This document shows positions 17,768 through 27,347 of a stretch of DNA of 64,000 nt, in pieces (the stretch's first letter is position 1; every line of letters starts with the position of its first letter). Where the stretch lies: assembly GCA_028280485.1 (NCBI GenBank), contig JANQLS010000003.1, positions 124,001 through 188,000 of the forward strand. Reading direction: 5' to 3'. Below the pieces are notes generated by a model. That model worked only from the letters and a program-made list of their open reading frames with translations. It made no database searches and was not told the DNA's origin. Made by a program: the position numbers and the translations under genes. Source of the DNA: Planctomycetota bacterium (GTDB lineage Bacteria > Planctomycetota > UBA8108 > JACQVS01).

Positions 17768-18727
17768 AGTCCTACCTCCCTCTGTTTAGCTCCTGAACGA
17801 GGACTGGAGCTAAGAGTCAATAAAGGTGTCACTGTGTCGTTGACTCTGTTTTATTCTCAAAATACCAGCTTGAAATCAAACTGGCCGCAAACTTACGACT
17901 CAGTGAGCCGATGTTTGCGGAGTATAGGCAACTCGATGAACTACCGGTACGGTTGAAACATACTCCGCAGGAGCTTGTTTCAACTTAAACTCCACAGCAA
18001 CGTTTTAGATGCCTCCTTCAAAAGGCACCTCCTACCCAGATTTAAAGGAGTTGGCGTTGTGCTCGAATAAGTTTAAATCGATGAACCAGTATTGATGGAA
18101 CGAGACCCTGGTTGATCGACCAAACTTTGATTCAAAAGGATTCAATAGAAACGATCTTTTGATTGAACTCCATCATCCTACCTATGGAGCCTATCAGCGA
18201 ACCCTAACGCTCATGACCTTTGAATCTGCTTGGAAACTCTCGATGAACGGAACGATCTTCAGAGAGTGTTCCTTAATAAGCTCCTGCTAAAGAACAGGAC
18301 TCTTTAGAAAGACGAGAAAACTACGAATATCTTTGCAGGATTTATTTCAGAAATTATTAATGTTATAAAAGATTTTCTCATCGCTAATTTTAATTGCATA
18401 TAAACGGAGTACGAATTAATTACCTGAATTCGTACTTAAATATAGTAAATAATTGAGCCAAATTTGATTCTTCCCAATCCTCATTCAAAGCATTAGATAG
18501 GTAAAACCGATCGCAAATTTTTTTACTTTATCTCATTGTTAACTATAAAGAATTCATTTTGATTAGGCGCGTTCCCCATGCGTTCCCCGACTTTTTTTGA
18601 TGAATCGCGAGTTCCCCAAGATTTCCATTGAAACCGAATGGCGAATCAGAGAATCTTGGGGGTTTGCAAATAATTTTGCGCATCTGGTGAATGCCCCCTT
18701 CAAGATTAATTTTGTACGTTAAATAAC
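17768..18727. other. 960-bp gene-free divergent spacer
   Basis: The spacer separates the minus-strand dockerin pair from tsaD. Short open frames (such as 18543-18737 on the minus strand) lack ribosome binding sites and protein-like composition. There are several small inverted repeats (for example GAAACA...TGTTTC near 17955-17992, and CCCCAAGATT against AATCTTGGGG near 18613-18662). The right end is AT-rich and probably contains the tsaD promoter. I see no RNA gene that I can name. Confidence 0.5.
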
Positions 18728-19786
18728 ATGCTGACATTAGGAATTGAAACCTCCTGTGACGAAACCGGAATTGCCCTGGTTCGAGATGGCCGAGAAGTTA
18801 TCAGTAACCAAGTTCTCTCCCAAATCCCGCTTCACGAAAGATTTGGAGGAGTTGTTCCCGAAATCGCTTCGCGAGCTCACGTGGAAGCCATCACCCGCGT
18901 CGTTGAAAAATGTCTCGCGGATGGAGACTTAGATTTTAAGTCGGCCCCAAAAGCTTTAGACTGCATCGCTGTTGCGCATCGCCCCGGCCTCGTCGGATCT
19001 CTTTTGATTGGAGTCACTGCTGCCAAGTCCCTGTCATGGGCTTGGGGAGTTCCCCTCGTGGGCGTCGATCATATCCACGCTCATATTTACTCGGCAGCGA
19101 TGACCGCTAAAGAACCAGAGACCGAAAGATATTACGAAGATCACGAACTCTTCCCTGCGGTATCCTTGGTCGTTTCCGGAGGTCACACTTCCATCTATCA
19201 ATCTTCAAGCTGGGTCGACCATGAACTGATGGGCGCCACCTTAGATGACGCGGTAGGCGAAGCCTTTGACAAAGCTGCTTCGATTCTCGGCTTGGAATAT
19301 CCAGGAGGCCCTGCTATATCCAAACAAGCAGTAGATGGAAACGAGAAAGCATTTCCCTTCAAAAAAGCGAGAATGAATAACAAGTCTTTAGACTTTAGCT
19401 TTTCAGGAATTAAAACCGCCGTACTCTACACCGCCAAAGGGCAAAACGCTCGTAAGGATGCTCCTCTTCTCGATGGTTTATCAATTCCCGATGTTTGTGC
19501 TTCATTCGAAGAGACCGTCGTCTCTACGGTCGTTAAAAAACTCCAGTGGGCTGCCGAGAAAACTCAAGCGAAGACAGCCCTGGTTGGAGGTGGAGTTGCA
19601 GCGAATGGCAGACTCCGAAGTCAACTCGCCCAACTCGGCCAAGATCTCGGCATCAAAGTTTTGATTCCTCCTTGGCCTCTTTGTACCGACAATGGAGCGA
19701 TGATCGCAGGCTTGGGTTATCGATTATTCGAAGCCGGAAATCGATCAGACTTATCTTTAGACGCAGATCCCATCACCGCCCGTTGA
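18728..19786 (+). CDS. tsaD: tRNA N6-threonylcarbamoyladenosine transferase TsaD
   Basis: 352 residues, normal length. N-terminal GIETSCDETGIALV is the family signature. Metal ligands are His115 and His119 in VDHIHAHIYS and an Asp in the C-terminal PPWPLCTDNGAMIAGLG. VSGGHTSI and the phosphate-loop VGGGVAANGRLR complete the ASKHA fold. It makes t6A37 in ANN-decoding tRNAs together with TsaB/TsaE, whose genes are not here. larB follows 48 bp later in the same direction. Confidence 0.96.
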   Translation: MLTLGIETSCDETGIALVRDGREVISNQVLSQIPLHERFGGVVPEIASRAHVEAITRVVEKCLADGDLDFKSAPKALDCIAVAHRPGLVGSLLIGVTAAKSLSWAWGVPLVGVDHIHAHIYSAAMTAKEPETERYYEDHELFPAVSLVVSGGHTSIYQSSSWVDHELMGATLDDAVGEAFDKAASILGLEYPGGPAISKQAVDGNEKAFPFKKARMNNKSLDFSFSGIKTAVLYTAKGQNARKDAPLLDGLSIPDVCASFEETVVSTVVKKLQWAAEKTQAKTALVGGGVAANGRLRSQLAQLGQDLGIKVLIPPWPLCTDNGAMIAGLGYRLFEAGNRSDLSLDADPITAR

Positions 19787-19834
19787 GATCCTCCACACTT
19801 TTTATCGAGCCCTTCTTTATCAAGAGCAAAAACC

Positions 19835-20596
19835 ATGAATTCCGAACGAACTCGCGAGTTACTAGAACGAGTCCAAAAGGGTTCACTCTCGATTGAAGAT
19901 GCCTTGAGCCAACTCAAAAACGCTCCCTTGGTCGACCTCGACTTTGCTAAGATCGATACTCAACGGGAATTGCGCTGCGGTTACCCTGAAGTCATTTATT
20001 GCCAGGGTAAAACTCCCCTACAAGTCGGCGAAATCGCTAAAACCATCGCTAAAAACTCGGAACGCTTGCTGGCAACTCGAGCAAGTTTTGACGACTACCA
20101 AGAGATCAAAACGCATATCGATCAAGCCGTCTTTCACGAAACAGCTAGGTGCGTCACTTACGAAAAAGATTTAACTGTCAATAAAAAGTCAGGTGTATTA
20201 GTCGCCTGCGCAGGTACTTCTGACTTACCCGTCGCGGAAGAAGCGCGAGTGACAGCCGAGATTTTTGGTAGTCAAGTTGAAACGGTTTACGACGCCGGAG
20301 TCGCGGGAATTCATCGTCTTCTCAATCAGGTCGACAAGATTCATAAAGCGAACGCGATCGTCGTCGTCGCCGGAATGGAAGGCGCCTTAGCGAGTGTGGT
20401 AGGTGGATTATCTGCCGTTCCCGTTTTCGCCGTTCCCACCAGTGTAGGCTACGGAGCTAGCTTCGGAGGAATCGCCCCACTGTTAACGATGCTCAATTCC
20501 TGCGCCGCCGGAGTTTCCGTCGTCAACATCGACAACGGATTCGGCGCAGGCTACTTGGCGAATATGGTCAACCAAAGTAGTCGGCTCACCCCGTGA
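19835..20596 (+). CDS. larB: Nickel-pincer cofactor biosynthesis protein LarB
   Basis: 253 residues. The N-terminal region and the PurE-like C-terminal domain (VLVACAGTSDLPVAEEA, DAGVAGIHRLL, VVAGMEGALASVVGGL, VPTSVGYGASFGG) match LarB, which carboxylates and hydrolyses nicotinic acid adenine dinucleotide on the way to the nickel-pincer nucleotide. The last residues, SSRLTP, and the TGA stop are encoded inside a family I repeat, so the repeat supplies the C-terminus. No larC, larE or larA lies nearby. Confidence 0.92.
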   Translation: MNSERTRELLERVQKGSLSIEDALSQLKNAPLVDLDFAKIDTQRELRCGYPEVIYCQGKTPLQVGEIAKTIAKNSERLLATRASFDDYQEIKTHIDQAVFHETARCVTYEKDLTVNKKSGVLVACAGTSDLPVAEEARVTAEIFGSQVETVYDAGVAGIHRLLNQVDKIHKANAIVVVAGMEGALASVVGGLSAVPVFAVPTSVGYGASFGGIAPLLTMLNSCAAGVSVVNIDNGFGAGYLANMVNQSSRLTP

Positions 20597-21007
20597 ACCG
20601 AGACGGCAATTCATTTAGTTTATTTCCATATTATCACTCTACTCAGAGCCGCTTCGATCAATGCTCTCCTGAGCCTCAAGCGACCCAGGGCGGCGCTTTA
20701 CTCAGCTCTCGGCTAGAAAACCTCTAACTAGCCCGAAGCGCTAGCGAGGGGAGGTAACGTAGAAATGACTCAATCCCATCATTTAAAAGCTTTAATGTCG
20801 AATTATTCTTTCACCCTCGCTCACGCTTCGGGCTTGAAGCCCTTGGCGAAAGAGCCGACTAGGGTTATAAAGAAGAGATACCATCCCTAACTTGCCCGAA
20901 GCGCTAGCGAGGGATGAACGGCCAAGTAAAACTCTATTGTTTTTTAAGCCTCTCCCCATCGAAAGAATCAGTTCGTTCCCCACGACTCGCGGAGCGAGCC
21001 TACTACT
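20576..21007. repeat. Intergenic repeat cluster between larB and nnrD
   Basis: It holds a family I unit (20576-20600, overlapping the larB stop), a CCCAGGGCGGCGC motif shared with 7650, three family II units (about 20730-20752, 20815-20838 inverted, 20893-20916), and a family I unit (20983-21007) ending exactly at the nnrD ATG. No gene in this 411-bp gap. Confidence 0.8.
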
Positions 21008-21835
21008 ATGAACCGCATTCAAAGTTTACCTTCACTTCCACCTCGCCCCAGCGATGCGCACAAGGGGACCTTCGGCCGCGCATTGATCATCGCCGGATCA
21101 AGGCTGATGCCCGGTGCGTGCGGCTTAGCAACGCAAGCAGCATTTCGAAGTGGCTTGGGGCTGGGAACAGTATTGACCGAAGCTGAGGCGGTCCCAAGCG
21201 TAGCCTCCCACATCCAAGTTGCGACCTACTTAGACTGGAACGAGGCTGGGCGAAGATTAGCCCTCGAAGACAACTTGGGATTTGACGCCCTCCTCGCCGG
21301 TCCGGGCCTGGGGATGGATCCTCCTCTACGTTTGCTTCAGGATATTCTCAACTCTCATTCAAGACCCGAAGTTCTGGACGCCGACGCTCTCAATCTGATC
21401 GCAGAGAAAAAGTTGAGCGTGGGCAAAAAGGCCGCGAGGATTTGGACGCCTCATCCCGGTGAATTTCAGCGCCTCACCGGGATTCTTCCTTCGAGCGATG
21501 AAGAAAGGCTTCACGCTGGAACTCAGTTTGTAAAGGATCGAGGCGGCGTCTTACTCTTAAAAGGACCTCAGACTCTGATCATCGATGGTGATTCCCGTTA
21601 CGCCCTCAATCCAACCGGGAATGCCGGCATGGCTACCGGAGGATGCGGAGATGTGCTCTCTGGAATTCTGTTAGCTCTTTTGGCACAAGGATTAGACGCA
21701 TTTGACTCAGCTGTTTTAGGTGCGCATATCCACGGCTTAGCGGGAGATTTAGCTAAAGAAGTTCACGGGGAGATTTCACTCATCGCCACCGACCTGATAG
21801 ACTACCTGCCCCAAGCGTTCACCACCCTGAGTTGA
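21008..21835 (+). CDS. nnrD: ADP-dependent NAD(P)H-hydrate dehydratase
   Basis: 275 residues. It is a ribokinase-like carbohydrate kinase fold with the YjeF C-terminal signatures HKGTFGRALIIAGS, LDADALNLI, TPHPGEFQRLTG and NPTGNAGMATGGCGDVLSG (ATP/ADP site). It repairs hydrated NAD(P)H. The epimerase domain (NnrE) that is often fused N-terminally is absent. The ATG follows a family I repeat without a spacer and no clear Shine-Dalgarno sequence is present. Confidence 0.92.
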   Translation: MNRIQSLPSLPPRPSDAHKGTFGRALIIAGSRLMPGACGLATQAAFRSGLGLGTVLTEAEAVPSVASHIQVATYLDWNEAGRRLALEDNLGFDALLAGPGLGMDPPLRLLQDILNSHSRPEVLDADALNLIAEKKLSVGKKAARIWTPHPGEFQRLTGILPSSDEERLHAGTQFVKDRGGVLLLKGPQTLIIDGDSRYALNPTGNAGMATGGCGDVLSGILLALLAQGLDAFDSAVLGAHIHGLAGDLAKEVHGEISLIATDLIDYLPQAFTTLS

Positions 21836-21862
21836 GAACCTAAAGTTAGTTTCGAAGAGAAA

Positions 21863-22849
21863 TTGAAATCCAATTCAACAATGAGCCAAGAATCACGCCC
21901 TACCACCAGTAGCTTAGTTGTTCCCGAAACGGGACTCTCCAAAATCATCAGCAACTATCAAGTGGGTCCCGACTGGTTTGTCCTTCGCCTCGAAGAACCA
22001 GCGATCGCCAAGGCTTCCAAGCCCGGCCAATTCGTGCAAGTCCTATGTAGTGAACCGGGATCAACAGATCCCCTGCTTCGTCGTCCCTTCAGTGTGTACG
22101 ACGTCGATAAAGAAAAAGGGACATACGACATCCTCTACACCACCGTTGGACGAGGAACTCGTTGGATGGCTCAGCTCCCCGAAGAGGGCGCTCCCCTACC
22201 CACAGAAGAAAATCGGCGGGGCGAAGGCCTCGCCGTCGATGTGATCGGCCCCTTCGGAAATCATTTTGCTCTTCCTGAAGAAGACGATCAAGTCATCCTG
22301 GTAGGAGGAGGAGTGGGAGTCGCTCCCCTTTACTTCTTCAGCAAAGAACTCTGTCAAAAGTTTAAAACTCCCCCGTCGATCACCATGCTCATGGGGGCTC
22401 GTCGAAAGGATCTCCTTCAAGGTATCGATGCCTTTCGTCAACTCCCGATTCGCAATGAAGTCGCAACAAACGATGGAAGTGAGGGATTCAAAGGATTTGT
22501 CACTCAACTATTAGAAGAACTGTTAGACGGCCCCTACAAAACGACCGACCCTCAAAAGATCAAACTTTATGGCTGTGGCCCTACTGGTATGAACGAAGCC
22601 TTGAGGCAAGTGGCTTTAGGGCGCGGAATCCCCTGCGAGATTTGTTTGGAAGCCCGCATGGCCTGCGGTTTCGGAATTTGCTTCGCCTGTGTGGTTCCAA
22701 TCAAGAAGGAGCTAGGGGGTGATCTTTACAATCGAAGAATTTGTTTAGAGGGTCCGGTTTTCGATGCTCGCCTCTTAGGGGAAGGACTGGGTGAGCGCCC
22801 CTTGGATGGGAAGATGCCTCAAGGGCCGATTTGCCCCACGATTTCATAA
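21863..22849 (+). CDS. pyrK: PyrK-like flavin/iron-sulfur electron-transfer subunit
   Basis: 328 residues. Ferredoxin-reductase-type FAD domain (KPGQFVQVLC, DPLLRRPFSVYDVD), NAD domain with GGGVGVAPLYFF, GCGPTGM, and a C-terminal [2Fe-2S] loop EARMACGFGICFACV...RICLEGPVFDA, diagnostic for dihydroorotate dehydrogenase B electron-transfer subunits. The TTG at 21863 is the longest start; ATG at 21881 is an alternative and neither has a strong ribosome binding site. No pyrD is adjacent, so the partner may be encoded elsewhere, or the protein may serve another oxidoreductase. Confidence 0.85.
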   Translation: MKSNSTMSQESRPTTSSLVVPETGLSKIISNYQVGPDWFVLRLEEPAIAKASKPGQFVQVLCSEPGSTDPLLRRPFSVYDVDKEKGTYDILYTTVGRGTRWMAQLPEEGAPLPTEENRRGEGLAVDVIGPFGNHFALPEEDDQVILVGGGVGVAPLYFFSKELCQKFKTPPSITMLMGARRKDLLQGIDAFRQLPIRNEVATNDGSEGFKGFVTQLLEELLDGPYKTTDPQKIKLYGCGPTGMNEALRQVALGRGIPCEICLEARMACGFGICFACVVPIKKELGGDLYNRRICLEGPVFDARLLGEGLGERPLDGKMPQGPICPTIS

Positions 22850-22888
22850 GGGCTCATTCCAAGACTAAAAAGATGAGCAAAATCAATT

Positions 22889-22945
22889 AATTAGCCCGAA
22901 GCGCTAGCGAGGGAAGAATCCCCTCGCTAGCGCTTCGGGCTAGTT
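22889..22945. repeat. Compact inverted doublet of family II forming a long hairpin
   Basis: Two 25-bp arms (22889-22913 and 22921-22945; core GCCCGAAGCGCTAGCGAGGG) match at 24 of 25 positions and flank a 7-nt loop. It lies between convergent genes and would fold into a very stable hairpin on either strand, though it has no T-tract. Confidence 0.85.
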
Positions 22946-23000
22946 AAATTTGGTGCTTGGCGATTGTGAGTGGATTTTAAACCCAACGAAAACTAAAGAT

Positions 23001-23387
23001 TTACAGCTGCTCCGAATGATTCTCGGCATCGATCACTTCAAAAATATAACCGTTGGGCTCTCTGAAAAAGAACCGTTGGAACGGTGTCGGCCGTAGGGCA
23101 TCGATCAATTCGGCCCCGTTCTCTACTAATCGCTCCTTCAAAGCTGGAAACCCTTCTAAGGGGTGGAACAGCGCGATATGACGCCCGTACTCCCTCTCAA
23201 AGGGCGAAGGTTCAAACTCCGGCACTTCTAACAAGTGGATCTCTTGCTCATCGGCAATCGAGAGCCAAGCTGCTTTTCCATCGATATTTCCCGGTCGCTT
23301 GAGGGGCTTCCAACCGAAAACCTTTTCGAAGAAATCGCTAGATTTTTGAACATCCCGAGTAGCTAAGGTGAAATGAGCGAAAGTCAC
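23001..23387 (-). CDS. VOC (glyoxalase/bleomycin-resistance fold) family protein
   Basis: 128 residues with two beta-alpha-beta-beta-beta halves: HFTLATRDVQKSSDFFEKVFGWKP and GRHIALFHPLEGF, ending FFREPNGYIFEVID. Candidate metal ligands are His5, His in EIHLLEVPE, His70 and the Glu in IFEVID. The single-domain form usually dimerises. Substrate unknown; it could act on a small ketoacid or be a resistance-type binder. Confidence 0.85.
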   Translation of the reverse strand: MTFAHFTLATRDVQKSSDFFEKVFGWKPLKRPGNIDGKAAWLSIADEQEIHLLEVPEFEPSPFEREYGRHIALFHPLEGFPALKERLVENGAELIDALRPTPFQRFFFREPNGYIFEVIDAENHSEQL

Positions 23388-23691
23388 GGTCTCTCCGTCT
23401 TTAAATGTCTGTATGAATTTGAGAGATATTTAAGCTCGTGAGCTTGGGTAAAGTTTGAAAATACCTTCAGATATGCCTTAAAATCCTGGTTGGAATTTAA
23501 GCGACCATCAACAGGTTCACTCTCCCAATAATTCTTACTGGAATCCTTACGGGATTCTTAAGCTGGGTCTTTCTAATCTATCAAAAAGATCCTTCGGTAA
23601 GATTTTTGGGAATTGGCGCTTCACACAAGAGCCAACGATAAACCTATTGCCCAACTTTACCTGATTCACCGTACAAACTGAAAGCTTCATC
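23388..23691. other. Gene-free divergent spacer
   Basis: 304 bp between the VOC gene and the DUF6807 gene. It must carry both promoters. I see only a short palindrome (GCTCGTGAGC) and no other convincing element. Confidence 0.4.
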
Positions 23692-24678
23692 ATGAAATTA
23701 AAACTTCACTCAGTATGTTTACTTTCATTAATTGCCTTCTTCTTTGGATCCTCAACGGCGTTCATCTCTGCGGATGACCACGGCGAGATCACCGTAAAGA
23801 AAAATGGAAAAAAGGTTACCGTCAAAATCGATGGCAAGCTCTTCACCGAGTATCTCTTTGAGGGAAACAACAAGCCCATTCTTTATCCCATTATTGGCCC
23901 TGGTGAAGTTCCGATGACTCGGAACTATCCGATGAAGAAAGATGTTCCCAACGAAGCTAGCGATCACCCTCACCATCGCTCACTTTGGTTTACCCATGGA
24001 GCCGTCAATAATATCAGTTTTTGGCATGAGGGAAAAAACGCAGGAACTCAAGTTCACTCCGGATTCGAAAAATTGGCCGGAGGTAAAAAAGGGATCATTA
24101 AAACTAAGAATCTTTGGAAAGGCCCTAAAGGCAACACTGTGCTGACGGATGTACGAACCATCACGATCTCTAAAGATGGGGACTCTCGGGTTATCGACTA
24201 CGAAGTTACGATGCACGCCTCCAACGGTAAGGTCGTTCTCGGTGATACCAAAGAAGGAACGATGGGTATACGAACCAACTCCTTACTTCGCTTGAAAAAA
24301 GACGATAGAAGAGGGGTTAAAAAAGTTACCGGTAAAGCGCTCAACTCCGGTGGGCAAAAAGATCGTTCACTTTGGGGTAAGAGAGCAGCTTGGGTCGATT
24401 ATTGGGGTGAAGTTGATGGTAAGACCGTAGGAATTGCTATCTTTGATCATCCGAAAAACCCCCGTCACCCCACATGGTGGCATGCTCGTGATTACGGCTT
24501 AGTGGCTGCCAATCCCTTCGGAGTTCATGACTTTGAACGAAAGAAACCCGGAACCGGAGATATGACGATCGAAGATGGGAAGAAAATCACCTTCAAATAT
24601 CGTTTCATCTTCCATAAAGGGAATGCCGACCAAGCGAAGATCGGCGAAAAGTATAAAAGCTTTGCTAAAGACAAATAA
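23692..24678 (+). CDS. Exported DUF6807 (PmoA-like) family protein
   Basis: 328 residues with a signal peptide (MKLKLHSVCLLSLIAFFFG...AFISAD). The core carries the family hallmark DHPHHRSLWFTHGAVN and WWHARDYGLVAANPFG. Annotated family members are called PmoA or DUF6807 and occur widely in planctomycetes and Bacteroidetes near carbohydrate genes; there is no relation to methane monooxygenase. The fold and conserved His cluster suggest a galactose-mutarotase-like sugar-binding or lyase role (inference). Confidence 0.83.
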   Translation: MKLKLHSVCLLSLIAFFFGSSTAFISADDHGEITVKKNGKKVTVKIDGKLFTEYLFEGNNKPILYPIIGPGEVPMTRNYPMKKDVPNEASDHPHHRSLWFTHGAVNNISFWHEGKNAGTQVHSGFEKLAGGKKGIIKTKNLWKGPKGNTVLTDVRTITISKDGDSRVIDYEVTMHASNGKVVLGDTKEGTMGIRTNSLLRLKKDDRRGVKKVTGKALNSGGQKDRSLWGKRAAWVDYWGEVDGKTVGIAIFDHPKNPRHPTWWHARDYGLVAANPFGVHDFERKKPGTGDMTIEDGKKITFKYRFIFHKGNADQAKIGEKYKSFAKDK

Positions 24679-24854
24679 GTTTCTAGGAACCTTTATCAAC
24701 TGATAACGTTCTGAGAGTAGCCTCCTTCACCTCGAAGGTGAGCTAAGATGGTAAACTACCCTAGCTTGATTCTGCTCGGACACAATAACAATCTAACCAA
24801 CAAGCTCGTATGAGGTTATTGGTTAATATTCACTTAACTCTGACGTAAACTTCC

Positions 24855-27254
24855 ATGCTTAAAATCAATCAAAAGTCTCTCTTTTTCACTTCATTAGTAG
24901 CACTGGCGTTCATCCTTGAGGGAACTCTTTTCGCACAGGCACCCGGCAACCTTTTCGAGCGCGATAAATTTCGCCAACTCGAAGAAACTCTACCGACTCC
25001 AAATGCTTACCGCGCCGCTTCTGGGGCTCCTGGTAATGAGTATTGGCAGCAACGAGCTGACTATATTATCGATGTCGAACTCGATGATGAAAAACAGCAC
25101 TTAACGGGTAGTGAACAAATCCACTACTTCAATAACTCTCCCGATACCTTGAAGTACCTTTGGGTTCAAATCGATAACAACATCTTCAGCCCGGATTCCC
25201 AGGCCAATAAGATTTCACATCCTCCATCGGATCCTCGACGCCTGTCATTTCGAGGTCTCCAACGTCTCCTCCTGCAAGATAATTGGGATGGAGGCGTAAA
25301 GATCACCTCCGTTAAAGATGCGAGAGAGAATGACCTTCCTCATACCATCATCGGCACGATGATGCGCATCGACCTTCCACAACCCCTGCGTTCGGGAGAG
25401 AGCGTGAAGTTTTCCATCGATTGGAATTACGCGATCAACGATGCCACGATGATGCGAGCGAGAACTGGTTACGAGTACTTCGAAAAAGATAAAAACTACA
25501 TCTACGAAATTGCACACTGGTTCCCCCGTATGGCGTCTTATACTGACGTCCATGGTTGGGCGAACAAGCAGTTTTTAGGAAGAGGAGAATTCACCTTAGA
25601 ATTCGGTGATTACCTCGTTCGGATCACGGCTCCTTCAGACCATGTCGTCGCCGCGACCGGAGTGCTTCAAAACCCTGGTGAAGTTCTCACTAAAGCTCAA
25701 CGCAAACGTCTCGAGGATGCTCGAACAGCAAAAACGCCCATTTATGTCATCACTCCAGAAGAAGCTTTAGAGAACGAAAAAAGCCGTTCAAAGGAAAAGA
25801 AAACTTGGGTCTTCCACGGCCAAAGCGTCCGCGACTTCGCCTGGGCTTCTTCGAGAAAATTTATTTGGGATGCACAACTCCATTCGGTCGATGGTAACGA
25901 GACCATGGCGATGTCTTACTTCCCGAATGAAGGGGACCCCCTTTGGAGTAAGTACTCAACTCATTCGATCATTCACACCCTCAACGTTTATTCTCGGTAC
26001 ACCTTCACCTACCCCTACCCCATCGCCATCTCGGTAAATGGACCGGTGTACGGTATGGAATACCCGATGATCTGCTTCAACGGTCCTCGACCCGAAAAAG
26101 ATGGAACGTATTCAGCCGGAACAAAATACGGCTTGATCTCGGTGATCATACACGAAGTGGGACACAACTACTTCCCCATGATCGTCAATACCGATGAACG
26201 TCGTTGGACGTGGATGGATGAAGGACTCAACACTTTCCTCCAATACCTCACCGAACAAGAATGGGAAGAAAAATACCCCTCGAGAAGAGGTGAACCAAAA
26301 GATATCGTCTACTACATGAGAAGCACGAATCAAGTGCCCATCATGACTCACTCCGAAGCCATCCTTCAATTCGGTGCGAATGCCTACGCCAAGCCCGCAA
26401 CCGCCCTCAATATTCTTCGAGAGACGATTTTGGGACGAGAATTGTTCGACTTCGCCTTTAAAGAATTCTCTCAACGTTGGAAGTTCAAACGACCTCAACC
26501 GTCGGACTTCTTCCGTACGATGGAAGATGCTTCGGGAGTAGATTTAGATTGGTTCTGGCGAGGATGGTTCTATTCGACGGATCATACCGATATCGCGATC
26601 ACGGACGTTCATCACTACCAAGTGGAAAAGAACGATCCCGTCGTCAAGAAGACGAATGATCGCAAGGAGCGAGACGCTCGCCCCAAAACGCTATCGAATC
26701 AAAGAAACAAGCCCCTTCCCAAGTACGTCGACAAGTTTCCTGAGTTGAAAGATTTCTACAACTCCTACGATCGCTTGGATCTTTTACCGGAAGATCAAAA
26801 GGCATACGAAAAGTTCACCAAGGATCTCAAAGATTACGAAAAGAAGATCCTCGATAAGAACTACAATCTCTACGTGGTCGACTTCGAGAATATCGGAGGC
26901 TTGGTGATGCCCCTCATCGTCCAGCTTCATTACACCGACGGTTCAAAAGAAGAAGTTCGGATTCCCGCTGAGATTTGGCAACTCGATCCTAAGGAGACCA
27001 GTAAGCTTTTCATCCGGGAGAAAAAGTTAAAATCAGTCGTTTTAGATCCTCATTTGGAAACGGCTGATATCAACTTAGACAACAATACCTATCCTCCCCA
27101 GATCACTCCTTCTCGCTTCCAACTCTTCAAATACAGAAGACGAGGAGGATCCAATCCGATGCGCGCTCAAATAGAACGTGATCGAAAAGCCAAAGAGGCC
27201 GAAAAGAAAAAAGCGAAGCCGGCTGATAAAAAGGCTGGAGATAAATCTTTCTAA
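24855..27254 (+). CDS. Exported M1-family zinc metallopeptidase
   Basis: 799 residues with an N-terminal signal peptide ending near LFAQ. The zinc site HEVGH is at 433-437 and the third ligand Glu456 (WMDEGLN) follows with the exact 18-residue M1 spacing. The exopeptidase loop reads GMEYP (400-404), equivalent to GAMEN. An N-terminal beta-saddle domain precedes, and a lysine-rich C-terminal tail (from about 770) ends the protein. Predicted periplasmic or surface aminopeptidase. The DUF6702 gene downstream runs in the same direction and may be co-transcribed. Confidence 0.9.
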   Translation: MLKINQKSLFFTSLVALAFILEGTLFAQAPGNLFERDKFRQLEETLPTPNAYRAASGAPGNEYWQQRADYIIDVELDDEKQHLTGSEQIHYFNNSPDTLKYLWVQIDNNIFSPDSQANKISHPPSDPRRLSFRGLQRLLLQDNWDGGVKITSVKDARENDLPHTIIGTMMRIDLPQPLRSGESVKFSIDWNYAINDATMMRARTGYEYFEKDKNYIYEIAHWFPRMASYTDVHGWANKQFLGRGEFTLEFGDYLVRITAPSDHVVAATGVLQNPGEVLTKAQRKRLEDARTAKTPIYVITPEEALENEKSRSKEKKTWVFHGQSVRDFAWASSRKFIWDAQLHSVDGNETMAMSYFPNEGDPLWSKYSTHSIIHTLNVYSRYTFTYPYPIAISVNGPVYGMEYPMICFNGPRPEKDGTYSAGTKYGLISVIIHEVGHNYFPMIVNTDERRWTWMDEGLNTFLQYLTEQEWEEKYPSRRGEPKDIVYYMRSTNQVPIMTHSEAILQFGANAYAKPATALNILRETILGRELFDFAFKEFSQRWKFKRPQPSDFFRTMEDASGVDLDWFWRGWFYSTDHTDIAITDVHHYQVEKNDPVVKKTNDRKERDARPKTLSNQRNKPLPKYVDKFPELKDFYNSYDRLDLLPEDQKAYEKFTKDLKDYEKKILDKNYNLYVVDFENIGGLVMPLIVQLHYTDGSKEEVRIPAEIWQLDPKETSKLFIREKKLKSVVLDPHLETADINLDNNTYPPQITPSRFQLFKYRRRGGSNPMRAQIERDRKAKEAEKKKAKPADKKAGDKSF

Positions 27255-27347
27255 TTCGTTAATTCCGTTTGTGACGGGTATCCGGGAGAGAAAAATCTCT
27301 TGGATGCCCGCTACAATGCCCCCCTCGATCTGAGCCGCATTGAGTTT

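Noticed and set aside
18543-18737. 64-codon frame upstream of tsaD on the minus strand
   Set aside because: No ribosome binding site, no recognisable pattern, and it overlaps the tsaD start and promoter region.
20597-21007. Possible riboswitch or tRNA in the larB-nnrD gap
   Set aside because: The hairpins belong to dispersed repeat families found in many gaps; no tRNA or riboswitch consensus is visible.
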